55,314 nucleotides of DNA from DASPKT01 sp035626475 (GCA_035626475.1 DASPNP010000056.1:1-55314), one strand, 5' to 3'. Counted from the first letter of the stretch, positions 33,802 to 42,839 are shown. Notes: generated from the letters alone by a model not told the origin. Translations and numbers: made by a program.

Positions 33802-34430
33802 ATCCTTACACCGTGGGGGCGACCACCCCGGCGCCGCCATCCTTACCGGCCGGGGGCCTGGGAACGGCGGATTTGCTGGGCTGATCCTTACCGCCTGGGG
33901 GCGGAGGGCAATCGCATCCTTACTGCCGGGGGGAGGATTGGCGCCCGCCCGATGGCGGAGGGCCGCCCCGTCCTTACCTCCCGGGGGCCATATCCTCGGG
34001 TGCGACTCGGACCTGGACGCCTGGAGCCGTCCCGAGTCGCCGTTCCTTACGGCTTGGGGGCCCGGTCCTTACGGTGTGGGGGGGCGCCGTGCCCCCATGC
34101 GGTAAGGACAGGGATGGGGGCTCCCCGCCTCCCCCGGGGCGTAAGGATCAGGCTGCCGATTCGGGGGCTCCGGAGGCCTCTGGTGCCGTCTCCGTCCAGG
34201 TGCCGCCCCCAGGGAGTAAGGATGAACCCCTCCCTGCCAACCAAATCGACCCCTGTCCCTTACCTGTTCCAGGTTCTAAAGGATTCACGGAGCGGCGAAC
34301 CCAGGCGGGGCAAGGCGCGGCGGCCCTTCTTCCTTACGCGCGGGGGACCTTGTCCCTACCGGGCGGGGCGAGTCGGCTTGCGCCCCGGGGCGTAAGGGCG
34401 GGGTGGCCCGCGCCCCCCAGGCGGTAAGGA
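33802..34430. repeat. Iteron cluster of the replication origin
   Basis: A 19-bp motif, ATCCTTACCGCCTGGGGGC, is repeated in both orientations. Forward copies start at 33802, 33839, 33884, 33916, 33970, 34043, 34065 and 34330. Reverse copies (core GTAAGGAT) start at 34091, 34130, 34205, 34380 and 34412. The TCCTTAC heptamer is nearly invariant; the G-run is also conserved, the middle varies. A degenerate copy near 34255 lies in the only AT-richer patch (34235-34290), which could be the unwinding element. The adjacent Rep_3 gene makes this the probable oriV. The switch from forward to reverse copies at about 34087 divides it into two arms. Confidence 0.88.
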
Positions 34431-34457
34431 CGGCGGGACGGGTCGGGGTGCCATCCT

Positions 34458-34484
34458 TTCCTTACTTGTGCCCGAAGTAAGGAA
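34458..34484. promoter_or_regulatory. Rep operator: inverted iteron halves upstream of rep
   Basis: TTCCTTACTT and AAGTAAGGAA are exact 10-bp inverted repeats 7 bp apart. Each arm holds the TCCTTAC iteron core. They overlap a possible rep promoter (-35 TTGTGC at 34466, 18-bp spacer, -10 TAAACT at 34490). This is the classic arrangement for self-repression by Rep dimers. Confidence 0.7.
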
Positions 34485-34520
34485 GTGCATAAACTGCCGG
34501 CCTTCCCGACCGGATGACAC

Positions 34521-35873
34521 ATGCCGCCGCGCAAGAGCAAGACCCCGTCGCCCGAAGCGGCCATGCCGGATCCCGCCGCCGGGATCATTGCCGGCGCCGT
34601 CGTCCCCTACGACCCGCGCGGCGACGGCGGCGTGGTGATCGACATCGGATCGGCCGAGATCGCGGCGCCGGCGGCGGAGGTGGTGCCCTATGGCGAGGGC
34701 GCCGGCCGCACCGCCCAGGTGGCGGCGGCCACCTTCGAGCGCGACGGCTACAAGCATCTGATCAAGGCGGCGGAGGCGGTCTACAGCTATCCCGCCAACG
34801 GCTCGCGCCTGTCGCTGCCGGCGCAGAAGATGCTGAACTTCATGATCCACCTGGCCGGCAGCCAGAACTTCGCCAACAAGCTCTACCGCCTGCCGAAGAA
34901 GGTCGTGCGCGGCAACCACAAGGGCAATGAGCGCATCTTCGACGCGGTGAAGGAGATCTACGAGTCGAGCCTGGTGGTCATCGGCCCCTTCCGCGGCCGC
35001 CGGAGCCGCGCCGAGCTGCGCATCCTGTCCAGCTACGTCCGGCCCGAGGACGAGCTGGAGAGCGACAGCGCCGACATCCATTTCCAGTTCACCGACGCCT
35101 TCCTGGAGCTGCAGCGCACCAGCCAGCTCTGGGCCCGGCTGTCGGGGCCGGCCATGGTGAAGGTCACCAGCACCTACGCGCTGAAGCTCTACGAGATCGG
35201 CATGCAGCGCTACCAGATGGACTATCCGGACCTGACGCTGGACGTGGAGACGCTGCGCCGGCTGCTGAATGTGCCGGAGGGCGCCTACAAGGATTTCGGC
35301 ATCCTGCGCACCCGCACCATCGACCGCGCCATCGCCGAGGTGAACCAGCTGGCGCCCTTCCGCGTCGACATGCCCGACGACAAGATCAAGCGCCGGGGCC
35401 GCAAGGTCGAGCAGGTGACGCTGGAGTTCCTGGCCAAGGACGAGGACGAGGCGGCCGAGACCTTCCTGGAGCGCGAGCGCCACAGCTCCGGCCGCCGCGC
35501 CCGGCGCATCGGCAAGGTCGATGCGCTGGCGGCCGACCAGGCCCCTCCCCCCGCGCCGGACATAAGGCCGGACGGGCCGCTGCCCGACATCGAGGACGCC
35601 CAGGCCCTGTGGGCGGCGACGCGCCACGCGCTGACCGCGCGCAACGTGCCGGGCCCGCTGCTGTCCGACCTGGAGGCGCTGCGCATCGAAGAGACCGCGC
35701 GGGGCGCCCGCCGCCTGGTGCTGGCCGCCGGCAGCGCCGTGACCGCCGACACCGCCCGCATGAACCACGAGGGCACGGTGCGCACGGTCCTGGCCTCGCT
35801 GACCTCCGGCAGCATCACCGAAGTGGCCTTCGAGCTGCCGAAGGGCGGGCGCAAAGCCTCCCCCAAGGCGTAA
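34521..35873 (+). CDS. Iteron-type replication initiator (Rep_3 superfamily)
   Basis: 450 residues. A variable N-terminus is followed by a first winged-helix region (about 75-190: LSLPAQKMLNFMIHLAGSQN, NERIFDAVKEIYESSLVV, RILSSYVRP). The Rep_3 second winged helix is at about 210-310: VKVTSTYALKLYEIGMQRYQ, LTLDVETLRRLLNVPEGAYK, RTRTIDRAIAEVNQLAPFRV, and RGRKVEQVTLEF. A basic linker (RHSSGRRARRIGK) and a C-terminal domain of about 90 residues follow; the latter resembles DnaA domain I (see findings). It binds iterons as a monomer and its operator as a dimer, by analogy with RepE/RepA-type initiators. Iterons surround it, three of them at its stop codon. Confidence 0.88.
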   Translation: MPPRKSKTPSPEAAMPDPAAGIIAGAVVPYDPRGDGGVVIDIGSAEIAAPAAEVVPYGEGAGRTAQVAAATFERDGYKHLIKAAEAVYSYPANGSRLSLPAQKMLNFMIHLAGSQNFANKLYRLPKKVVRGNHKGNERIFDAVKEIYESSLVVIGPFRGRRSRAELRILSSYVRPEDELESDSADIHFQFTDAFLELQRTSQLWARLSGPAMVKVTSTYALKLYEIGMQRYQMDYPDLTLDVETLRRLLNVPEGAYKDFGILRTRTIDRAIAEVNQLAPFRVDMPDDKIKRRGRKVEQVTLEFLAKDEDEAAETFLERERHSSGRRARRIGKVDALAADQAPPPAPDIRPDGPLPDIEDAQALWAATRHALTARNVPGPLLSDLEALRIEETARGARRLVLAAGSAVTADTARMNHEGTVRTVLASLTSGSITEVAFELPKGGRKASPKA

Positions 35874-35919
35874 GGACCCCAGGCGGTAAGGGTGGTGGCT
35901 TCCCCCGGGAGGTAAGGAC
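35859..35919. repeat. Three iterons at the 3' end of rep
   Basis: Reverse-orientation copies at 35859-35877 (includes the rep stop codon), 35876-35893 and 35901-35919 (TCCCCCGGGAGGTAAGGAC). They extend the origin to both sides of rep and may act in copy-number control by pairing with the upstream cluster. Confidence 0.8.
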
Positions 35920-35925
35920 GGACGG

Positions 35926-37833
35926 TCAGTCCTGATCGCCGAAGCGGCACGCCACGCGGTCGCCCCGCCACAGCTGCAGCGGCTCGGCCGGCGTCTCCTC
36001 GACGCCGGCCACCAGCACGTAGATGCCGTCGCGGAAGGGCAGGAAGTACCGCTGCACATCCCGGCCGCGCGGGGGGCGGGAGCCGCCGAGGGGCAGCGGC
36101 GCCAGCGTCCTGGGGTCCAGCGCGTTCTGCATGACCCGCAGGCCATGGTAGACGTTGTAGATCAGGTCGCGCACGCCGTCGCCGTTCAGGTCGAGGTGGC
36201 GCTCGTCGGTCAGTCCGACCATCAGCCGGTCCGCCGCGCGCAGGGCCCGTACATAGTTGCAGACATCGCCGCCAAGCCCCGCCGGGTAGAGGCCGCGGAA
36301 CAGGCGCATGCGCGGGGTTGGCGTGCCGCCCATCGCCTCGAACCGGTCATAGGCGGCGGCGGCCTCGGCCAGGCGCGCCCGCTTGGCGTCGAAATCGCCC
36401 AGCCCGCCGGCCGAGGTTTCCAGCGCCCAGCCCAGCAGTTTCCAGCTCTCGCGCCGGTCCGGCATGCCGGCCAGGACTCCGCGCAGAGCCTGGACCGCCT
36501 CCCCCGGCCGGTCCGCGCGGACCAGCCAGGTCGCATAATCCTCCAGCAGCGCCGCGCGCCGCTCCGGCGGGATGCCGGGCAGCGGGCCCCGCACCAGGTC
36601 GGCCACGCCCCACGCCTCCAGCCTCAGCGCCAGGGTCGCCCAGCGCGTCCAGTGGCGGTTCTCCGCCAGCTCGGCCAGCAGGGACTGGTGCAGGCGCAGC
36701 AGCGCCGGCCCGTCCGCCCGCGCCGACAGCGGCCACAGCAGGGTCCGGTCGGGAAACCCGCCCGACACCACCTTGACGCCCAGGCCGGGCGGCATCGCCA
36801 GGAGGAACGGGTCCCACGGCCGGGCCCACCAGCCCGGCTTGCCGTCGTCCGGCGGCGGCACGTCCCGGTTCCGGTGCGCGGTCGGCAGGCTCTCATAGTT
36901 GCGCCCGTCCAGCGGCTGCATCCGTTCGAACACGGCGCCCGCCGGCGTCAGCCGGTAGAACTCCTCGCGGTGGCGGGCGCGGTCGATGCGCCGCACCCGC
37001 CCGTTCGGGGCCGTCTGCAGATCGGTGGCGTAGCGCACCGCCTCCGGCCCGCCCCGGCGTACCGCGGCGGATAGCAGCGCCACCGGCCGGGCCGGGTCGG
37101 TGAGGTCGTACAGAACCTCCTCGTAGATGTCGAACGCCAGGATCGCGTAGAGCCGCCCCTCCACCGCGAAGGCCTCGGAGGCGGAACCGCGCACCGTCGC
37201 CCAGTCATAGCCGTCCGGATCGGGCGACGCCGGCTTCGGCGGCTGCAGCCCTTCCGGATCGTGGGCGAGGTCGCGGATGGTCCCCTCCACCACCGTCACC
37301 GCGACGCGGGGGTGCAGGGTGTCGGCGGCGTCGATCAGCTCGATCCGGCTTTCGCTGCCGCTGCCATGCCTGACGACCCACCGGCCGGAAGGGGTGATGA
37401 CCGTCCCCTCGTCCGGCATCACCGACAGGGTCTCCAAGGTCGGCAGGCGCAGGATGCGCATCTCTTTCCCAGCGGGAAACCCGAACGTCACATAAGCGAG
37501 GCCGCGGGCCGCGTCGACGGCGCTGTGCGACGGCAAATCCTTAAGCGGCAGGCGGCTCATCTCCACCGGCGTCCCGGGCCGGGCGATGTCGACCAGCACC
37601 AGCTCGTAGGTGGTCGCCGAGATTTCGCGGGTCAGCAGCAGCCAGGTCCCGTCGGCGGCGACCGCGCGGCCCCGGAGCAGGCGCGCCTGGATGTCGGCGG
37701 GCGGGCGGTCGTCCTCCAGCCGTACCGGGTCTTCCGAAGGAAGGATCGTCACGCCGCCGGCCGGCGGCATGACCGCTGCCAGCGTGGCGCCGGCGAGCAG
37801 GAGGGCGGTGAGGCGGGACGGGGCGCGGCGCAT
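35926..37833 (-). CDS. Large exported protein with beta-propeller-like N-part and EF-hand-like loop
   Basis: 635 residues. Signal peptide (LTALLLAGATLAAVMPPAGG). Residues 40-300 have repeating strand patterns (TYELVLVDIARPGTPVEMSR, LRLPTLETLSVMPDEGTVIT) like a beta-propeller. Residues 380-560 are helical, with TPR-like pieces (RADRPGEAVQALRGVLAGMP, RRESWKLLGWALE). Near 565 lies DLNGDGVRDLIYNVYHG, a Dx(D/N)xDG calcium-type loop. No enzymatic motif is visible and I do not recognise the family. It is convergent with rep, ending seven bases past the last iteron. Start ATG 37833; an orphan iteron lies upstream at 37892. Confidence 0.72.
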   Translation of the reverse strand: MRRAPSRLTALLLAGATLAAVMPPAGGVTILPSEDPVRLEDDRPPADIQARLLRGRAVAADGTWLLLTREISATTYELVLVDIARPGTPVEMSRLPLKDLPSHSAVDAARGLAYVTFGFPAGKEMRILRLPTLETLSVMPDEGTVITPSGRWVVRHGSGSESRIELIDAADTLHPRVAVTVVEGTIRDLAHDPEGLQPPKPASPDPDGYDWATVRGSASEAFAVEGRLYAILAFDIYEEVLYDLTDPARPVALLSAAVRRGGPEAVRYATDLQTAPNGRVRRIDRARHREEFYRLTPAGAVFERMQPLDGRNYESLPTAHRNRDVPPPDDGKPGWWARPWDPFLLAMPPGLGVKVVSGGFPDRTLLWPLSARADGPALLRLHQSLLAELAENRHWTRWATLALRLEAWGVADLVRGPLPGIPPERRAALLEDYATWLVRADRPGEAVQALRGVLAGMPDRRESWKLLGWALETSAGGLGDFDAKRARLAEAAAAYDRFEAMGGTPTPRMRLFRGLYPAGLGGDVCNYVRALRAADRLMVGLTDERHLDLNGDGVRDLIYNVYHGLRVMQNALDPRTLAPLPLGGSRPPRGRDVQRYFLPFRDGIYVLVAGVEETPAEPLQLWRGDRVACRFGDQD

Positions 37834-37891
37834 GGGAACTTCCGGTAACGGGCGGCCAGTCTGGCATGCCGCCCCTTTACGCCCGGTTAGT

Positions 37892-37910
37892 GCCCCCGCC
37901 CCGTAAGGAT
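37892..37910 (-). repeat. Iteron upstream of the exported-protein gene
   Basis: The plus strand reads GCCCCCGCCCCGTAAGGAT, a reverse-orientation copy 2 kb right of the main origin, between two divergent genes. A degenerate forward half (CCTTTACGCCCGG) lies 20 bp to its left. Confidence 0.65.
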
Positions 37911-38089
37911 GCGCCACACGGGTTGCAAAGCTTGCCTATGCCCCGGTGCTATGACGGGAAAATCCTGCCCGCTGGCGGGTCGTTCCTGCACCTGAAAGGC
38001 GAGAACGGAGTGGGATTTCCGGCGCCAGCGCTGGGGTCCAGGGGCTGGCACACCGCTTGCGACGGGAACGGCACCCTTCGGAGGCGAGA

Positions 38090-41000
38090 ATGACCGACAG
38101 CACCCAGACCCCGGCCGAGCCGACCCCCACGGAGCCCGTGGCGACGCAACCGGTGACGCCGGGCCCCGCGCCGGCCGATCCCGCCCCCACCACCCCTTCC
38201 CCGACGACACCGACCCAGACGGACCCGGCGCCGACCACGCCCACCGTTCCGGCCACCCCCGATACCGCCCCGGCGACCCCCACCCCGCCGCCGGTCCTTT
38301 CCTGGACCGGCACCGACGCGGGCGAGGCGAAGTCGGTCTCGACCGCCACCGCGGCCTGGACGCTGTCGGGCGCCGGCGGCGACGACACGCTGACCGGCGG
38401 GGCGGGCAGCGACTTGCTGACCGGCGGCTCCGGCGACGACCGGCTGGATGGCGGCGGCGGCCATGACGTGGCCGTCTTCGCCGGCAAGCGCGAGGAGTAC
38501 GCCGTCTCCGGCGGCACCGTGGCCGACCTGGTGGCCGGGCGCGACGGCACCGACACGGTGCTGAGCGTGCGCGTGCTGCGCTTCGCCGACCAGGATCTGG
38601 TGCTGGACAACCCGCCGGGCCCGCTCTCCGACGCCGATGCCGGCATGAACCAGGTGATGGAGCATGCGAGCGTCGACACGCTGGTGGGCATCACTGCCCT
38701 GGCGGTCGATCCCGATCCGGAGGGCGTGGTCACCTACGCCCTGTCGAACAATGCCGAGGGACGCTTCAAGATCGACAAGGACACCGGCGTCGTCTCCGTC
38801 GCCGCCGGGGCGAAGCTGGATTTCGAGACGGCCGGCTTCCACACCATCACCATCGTCGCCAGCTCGGGCACGCAGTCGGTCGCCAAGAACTTCACCGTGG
38901 CCGTGCTGGACGGTAACGACCCGGCCACGGCGCCCATCGACGCCGATCCCACGCCCGACCGCGTGGCGGAGGGCGCCGCCGAGGGCACCACGGTCGGCAT
39001 CACCGCCCTGGCGCGCGACCCGAACGGCAAGGGCCTGCTGAGCTACAAGCTGGAGGACAGCGCTGGCGGCCGCTTCCGCATCGACGCCGCCACCGGCGTG
39101 GTGACGGTGGCCGACGGCAGCAAGCTCGACTTCGAGACCGCCAGCAGCCACACCCTCAAGATCAGCGCCTTCGACGGGCAGCTCCACAGCCACGCCACCA
39201 TGGTCGTCTCCGTCACCAACCGGGTGGAGGAGCGCGCGGTGGTGCTGGGCGACAAGGCCGACAAGCTGACGGGTGCGGTATCCGACCGCTGGACCATGGA
39301 GGGCGGCGGCGGCAACGACACGCTGTCGGGCGGCACCTACAACGATTTGTTCCGCTATGCCGGCGCCGGCAACGGCTTCGACGCCGTGACCGGCGGCGCC
39401 GGCGCCGACGTGATCGAGGCCGCGGCCGACGGCACCATCATCGGCCTCTCCTCCCTCTCCTCGGTCGAGACGATCCTGGGCAAGGGCCACAAGGGCGTGG
39501 TGCTGGCCTTCGACGGCGCCGCCAACATGGTCGATCTCGGCGCGGTGACGCTGAAGGACATCAGCCTGATCCGGCTGGGCGCCGGCGACGACCGGATCAT
39601 GGCCGGCAAGGGCGCCGACCGGCTGATGGGCGAGGCCGGCAACGACCAGCTGGACGGCGCCGGCGGCAACGATCTGTTCCTGGTCTCCGGCACCGGCGAC
39701 GGCCACGACCTCATCATCGGCGGCGACGGCAACGACACGGTCCAGGCAGGGGCCGACGGCACCGTCATCGGCCTGCGCGGCCTGATCGGGGTGGAGACCG
39801 TCTCCGCCGGCGGCTTCAAGGGCGTGCGCATCCAGGGCGACGGCAAGGCCAACCAGCTGAACCTGTCGGCGGTGACGCTGCAGGGCATCGAGCTGGTGGA
39901 GGGCGGCGCCGGCAACGACACCATTATCGGCAACGCCGCCGACAATGCGGTGTCCGGCGGGGCCGGCAACGACAGCCTGGACGGCGGCGCCGGCAACGAC
40001 CTGTTCCTGGTGGGGACGGACGGCGGCTGGGACGCGGTGATCGGCGGCGCCGGCCGCGACGTGGTGCGCGCCACGGCCGACGGGGCCGTCATCGGCCTCG
40101 CCTCCGTCAGCGGCGTCGAGGAGATCTCGGGCGGCGGGTTCGAGGGCGTGGCGATCCAGGGCGGATCGGGCCACAACGTCCTGAACTTCGCCCAGGTGAA
40201 GCTCACCGGCATCGCCCGCATCGACGGGCAGGACGGCAACGACACGATCACCGGCACCGCGGGTGTCGATGTGATCGCCGGCAGCATCGGCGACGACACG
40301 CTGGACGGCGGCGCCGGTGCCGACGAGTTCCTGTTCTCAGGTGCAGCCGGCGGCTTCGACAGCGTGACCGGCGGCGGCGGCCAGGATGTGATCCGCGCCA
40401 CCGCCGACGGCACCATCATCGGCCTGCGCGGCTTCACCGGCATCGAGCGCGTCACCGCCGGCGGCTTCAAGGAGGTGGTGGTGCGCGGCGACGGCGCCGC
40501 CAACCTGCTGAGCTTCCGGAGCACGGCGCTGGACGGCATCGCCCGCATCGAGGGTGGGGCCGGCAGCGACACGATCCAGGGCACCTCGGGCGCCGAGACC
40601 ATGGCCGGCGGCGCCGGCGACGACCGGCTGGAGGGCGGCGCCGGCAACGATGTCTATCTCTTCTCCGGCGCGGGCGAGGGCTTCGACTCCGTGCTGGACC
40701 AGGACGGCAAGGATGCGATCCGCGCCGCGGCCGACGGCACCCGCATCGGCCTGCGCGCCTTCGGCGGCATCGAGACCATCTCCGGCGGCGGCTTCAAGGA
40801 TGTGGGCGTGGTCCTGGCGGAGGGCGGCGACCTGTTCAACCTGTCCGCCACCCTGCTGGACGGCATCGCCTACGTCGATGGCGGGGCGGGCAACGACACG
40901 CTGGTGGGCACCGCCCAGGCCGACCGGCTGCTGGGCGGCGCCGGGCATGACAGCCTGTTGGGCGGGGCCGGCGACGACACGCTGGAGGGCGGATCGGGCG

Positions 41001-42370
41001 ACGACGTCCTGTCCGGCGGCGGCGGCAACGATGTGCTGCTGGTCACCGGCACGGCGGGCGCCAACCAGCTGCTGGGCGGGGACGGCATCGACACGCTCCG
41101 GGCGGCCGGCACCACCACCGTCAGCCTGGTCGTGCTCTCCTCCATCGAGCGCATCGAGGGCGAGGCCGGCAAGGATATCCTCTTCACCCTGCAGGGCACG
41201 CAGGGCGCCGACCGCTGGGATTTCGGCGCGATCGAGCTGCGCGAGGTCGATCTGCTGTCGCTGGGCGCCGGCGACGATACGGTGGTGGGCGGCGTCGGCG
41301 GCGACAGCATCGAGGGCGGCGCCGGGGCCGACATGCTGGACGGCGGCGGCGGCGACGATGCCTTCCTCTACCGCGGCAATAGCGATGCCATGGCCGACAC
41401 GGTGCTGGGCGGCGCCGGCAACGACCGGATCGAGGCGCGCGCCTCCGGCACCATCATCACGCTGGCGCAGGTCGCCGGGGTGGAGCTGGTGACGGCGGGC
41501 GACTTCACCGGCGTCGGCATTGCCGGCGGCACCGGCAACGACCGGCTAGACTTCTCCCGCACGGTGCTGGAGGGCATCACCCGCATCGCCGGCAATGCCG
41601 GCGACGACACAATCATCGGTTCGGCCGACGCCGACACGATCGTCGGCGGGGCGGGCGACGACAGCCTGGACGGCGGCGCCGGGGACGATCTGTTCCTGGT
41701 GGCGGGCGGCGGCACCGGCACCGACCGGGTGGAGGGCGGCGCCGGCTACGACGCCGTCGAGATCCAGAACGGCGCGCTGGCCCTGTCTTTCCTGGCGGGC
41801 GTGGAGCGCATCACCGGGCTAGGCTTCAGCACGGCGCAGGTGACGGGCTCGGCCGCCGCCGACCGGCTGGACTTCACGGATGTTCTGCTGGAGGCGATCC
41901 GCTCCATCGACGCGGGCGCCGGCGACGACACGCTGATCGGCTCGGCGGGCGACGATGTGCTGCTGGGCGGGGCCGGCGCCGACACCGTGTCGGGCGGCGT
42001 GGGCGATGACATCATCCAGGGCGGCGCCGGGCGCGACCAGCTGGCGGGCGGCGGCGGGGCCGACAGTTTCCGCTGGCTGGCGGAGACGGAGAGCGGCACG
42101 GGCGCCCTGGCCGACCGCGTGCTGGACTTCCAGACGGGGCTGGACCGCATCGACCTGCAGGCGCTGGACGCCAACGCGCTGGCGGCCGGCAACCAGGCCT
42201 TCGCCTGGCGCGGCACGGCCGCCTTCACCCGCGCGGCGGGCGAGCTGCGCCTGTCGGTGTCAGAGGGCGGCGCCGTGCTGCAGGCCGACCGCAACGGCGA
42301 CGGCGTGGCGGACCTGGAGATCGTGCTGACCGGCGTGACCTTGCTCGGCGGCGACGATCTGCTGCTGTGA
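38090..42370 (+). CDS. Giant RTX/cadherin-like calcium-binding protein secreted by a type I system
   Basis: 1426 residues. Residues 1-80 are Thr/Pro-rich. RTX nonapeptides (GGAGSDLLTGGSGDDRLDGG) occur near 100. Two cadherin-like domains (about 195-400) have ITALAVDPDPEGVVTYALS, FKIDKDTGVVSV and LDFETA. From about 410 to 1330 roughly eight repeats of about 100 residues follow: GGAGNDTLxG-type RTX blocks alternating with a unit like DGTIIGLRGFTGIERVTAGG. The C-terminal 100 residues (RVLDFQTGLDRIDLQALDAN, AGNQAFAWRGTAAFT, NGDGVADLEIVLTGV) are the standard cap and secretion signal of type I exported RTX proteins. A surface or matrix role such as adhesion is likely; there is no enzyme domain. No ABC exporter genes are here. 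CGGAGG precedes the ATG. Confidence 0.92.
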   Translation: MTDSTQTPAEPTPTEPVATQPVTPGPAPADPAPTTPSPTTPTQTDPAPTTPTVPATPDTAPATPTPPPVLSWTGTDAGEAKSVSTATAAWTLSGAGGDDTLTGGAGSDLLTGGSGDDRLDGGGGHDVAVFAGKREEYAVSGGTVADLVAGRDGTDTVLSVRVLRFADQDLVLDNPPGPLSDADAGMNQVMEHASVDTLVGITALAVDPDPEGVVTYALSNNAEGRFKIDKDTGVVSVAAGAKLDFETAGFHTITIVASSGTQSVAKNFTVAVLDGNDPATAPIDADPTPDRVAEGAAEGTTVGITALARDPNGKGLLSYKLEDSAGGRFRIDAATGVVTVADGSKLDFETASSHTLKISAFDGQLHSHATMVVSVTNRVEERAVVLGDKADKLTGAVSDRWTMEGGGGNDTLSGGTYNDLFRYAGAGNGFDAVTGGAGADVIEAAADGTIIGLSSLSSVETILGKGHKGVVLAFDGAANMVDLGAVTLKDISLIRLGAGDDRIMAGKGADRLMGEAGNDQLDGAGGNDLFLVSGTGDGHDLIIGGDGNDTVQAGADGTVIGLRGLIGVETVSAGGFKGVRIQGDGKANQLNLSAVTLQGIELVEGGAGNDTIIGNAADNAVSGGAGNDSLDGGAGNDLFLVGTDGGWDAVIGGAGRDVVRATADGAVIGLASVSGVEEISGGGFEGVAIQGGSGHNVLNFAQVKLTGIARIDGQDGNDTITGTAGVDVIAGSIGDDTLDGGAGADEFLFSGAAGGFDSVTGGGGQDVIRATADGTIIGLRGFTGIERVTAGGFKEVVVRGDGAANLLSFRSTALDGIARIEGGAGSDTIQGTSGAETMAGGAGDDRLEGGAGNDVYLFSGAGEGFDSVLDQDGKDAIRAAADGTRIGLRAFGGIETISGGGFKDVGVVLAEGGDLFNLSATLLDGIAYVDGGAGNDTLVGTAQADRLLGGAGHDSLLGGAGDDTLEGGSGDDVLSGGGGNDVLLVTGTAGANQLLGGDGIDTLRAAGTTTVSLVVLSSIERIEGEAGKDILFTLQGTQGADRWDFGAIELREVDLLSLGAGDDTVVGGVGGDSIEGGAGADMLDGGGGDDAFLYRGNSDAMADTVLGGAGNDRIEARASGTIITLAQVAGVELVTAGDFTGVGIAGGTGNDRLDFSRTVLEGITRIAGNAGDDTIIGSADADTIVGGAGDDSLDGGAGDDLFLVAGGGTGTDRVEGGAGYDAVEIQNGALALSFLAGVERITGLGFSTAQVTGSAAADRLDFTDVLLEAIRSIDAGAGDDTLIGSAGDDVLLGGAGADTVSGGVGDDIIQGGAGRDQLAGGGGADSFRWLAETESGTGALADRVLDFQTGLDRIDLQALDANALAAGNQAFAWRGTAAFTRAAGELRLSVSEGGAVLQADRNGDGVADLEIVLTGVTLLGGDDLLL

Positions 42371-42380
42371 GGGCGACGCG

Positions 42381-42580
42381 AGAATCCCTCTCCCCTTGAG
42401 GGAGAGGGAGGGACCCGTTGCGCAGCAACGGGAGGGTGAGGGGTGGACCGGCGAAGCCGGGCCGTCTCGACGGGTGATCCTGGATCAGCGGGTGAGAACG
42501 GCCGCCTACAGCGGCCGACCCCTCAACCCCCCACGGCTTCGCCGCGGGACCCACCCTTCTCCCTCAAGGGGAGAAGGATG
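42381..42580. repeat. Palindromic repeat family B, copy 3
   Basis: Ends CTCTCCCCTTGAGGGAGAGG and inverted CTTCTCCCTCAAGGGGAGAAGG, starting 11 bp past the RTX stop. Internal GGGAGGGTGAGGGGTGGACC and CGACCCCTCAACCCCCCACG are shared with copy 1. Confidence 0.82.
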
Positions 42581-42593
42581 GAAGAGCCCCCGC

Positions 42594-42764
42594 TCAGTGC
42601 GGACGGCGGGTGGGCGTGCCCGGGAGCGTGTGGTCGTGGTGGCCCGAGACGCGCTCGGCCAGCCAGTTGACCAGGTCGCCGATGACGTCGCCGATGGCCA
42701 TGCCGATGCGGGCTTCCCGGTCGGCGGCTGCGAGGGCGCGGAGGTCTTGTCGGTTCGTGTTCAT
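42594..42764 (-). CDS. Small hypothetical protein behind an FNR/FixK-like box (56 aa)
   Basis: MNTNRQDLRALAAADREARI then GMAIGDVIGDLVNWLAERVS and a His-rich tail (GHHDHTLPGTPTRRPH). A charged N-terminus and one amphipathic helix; no signal peptide. GGAAGGACATC precedes the ATG. The FNR-type box at 42840-42853 is centred about 82 bp from the start codon, suiting activation under low oxygen. The His cluster may bind a metal. Family unknown. Confidence 0.58.
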   Translation of the reverse strand: MNTNRQDLRALAAADREARIGMAIGDVIGDLVNWLAERVSGHHDHTLPGTPTRRPH

Positions 42765-42839
42765 GATGTCCTTCCCGGCCGCGCGGTCGCGGCCTTGCTG
42801 CGGATGGCGGCATTGTCCGCCCCCGCCCCTTACATATGG

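Noticed and set aside
37949..40174. Long minus-strand open frame (741 codons) opposite the RTX gene
   Set aside because: A shadow of the RTX repeats: composition is Gly/Ala/Arg/His-rich, with no start context, while the plus strand has a complete domain plan.
38390..42060. Regularly spaced short repeats that could be read as a CRISPR array
   Set aside because: They are the DNA of RTX nonapeptide repeats (GGCGCCGGCAACGAC), in frame, without unique spacers of constant length.
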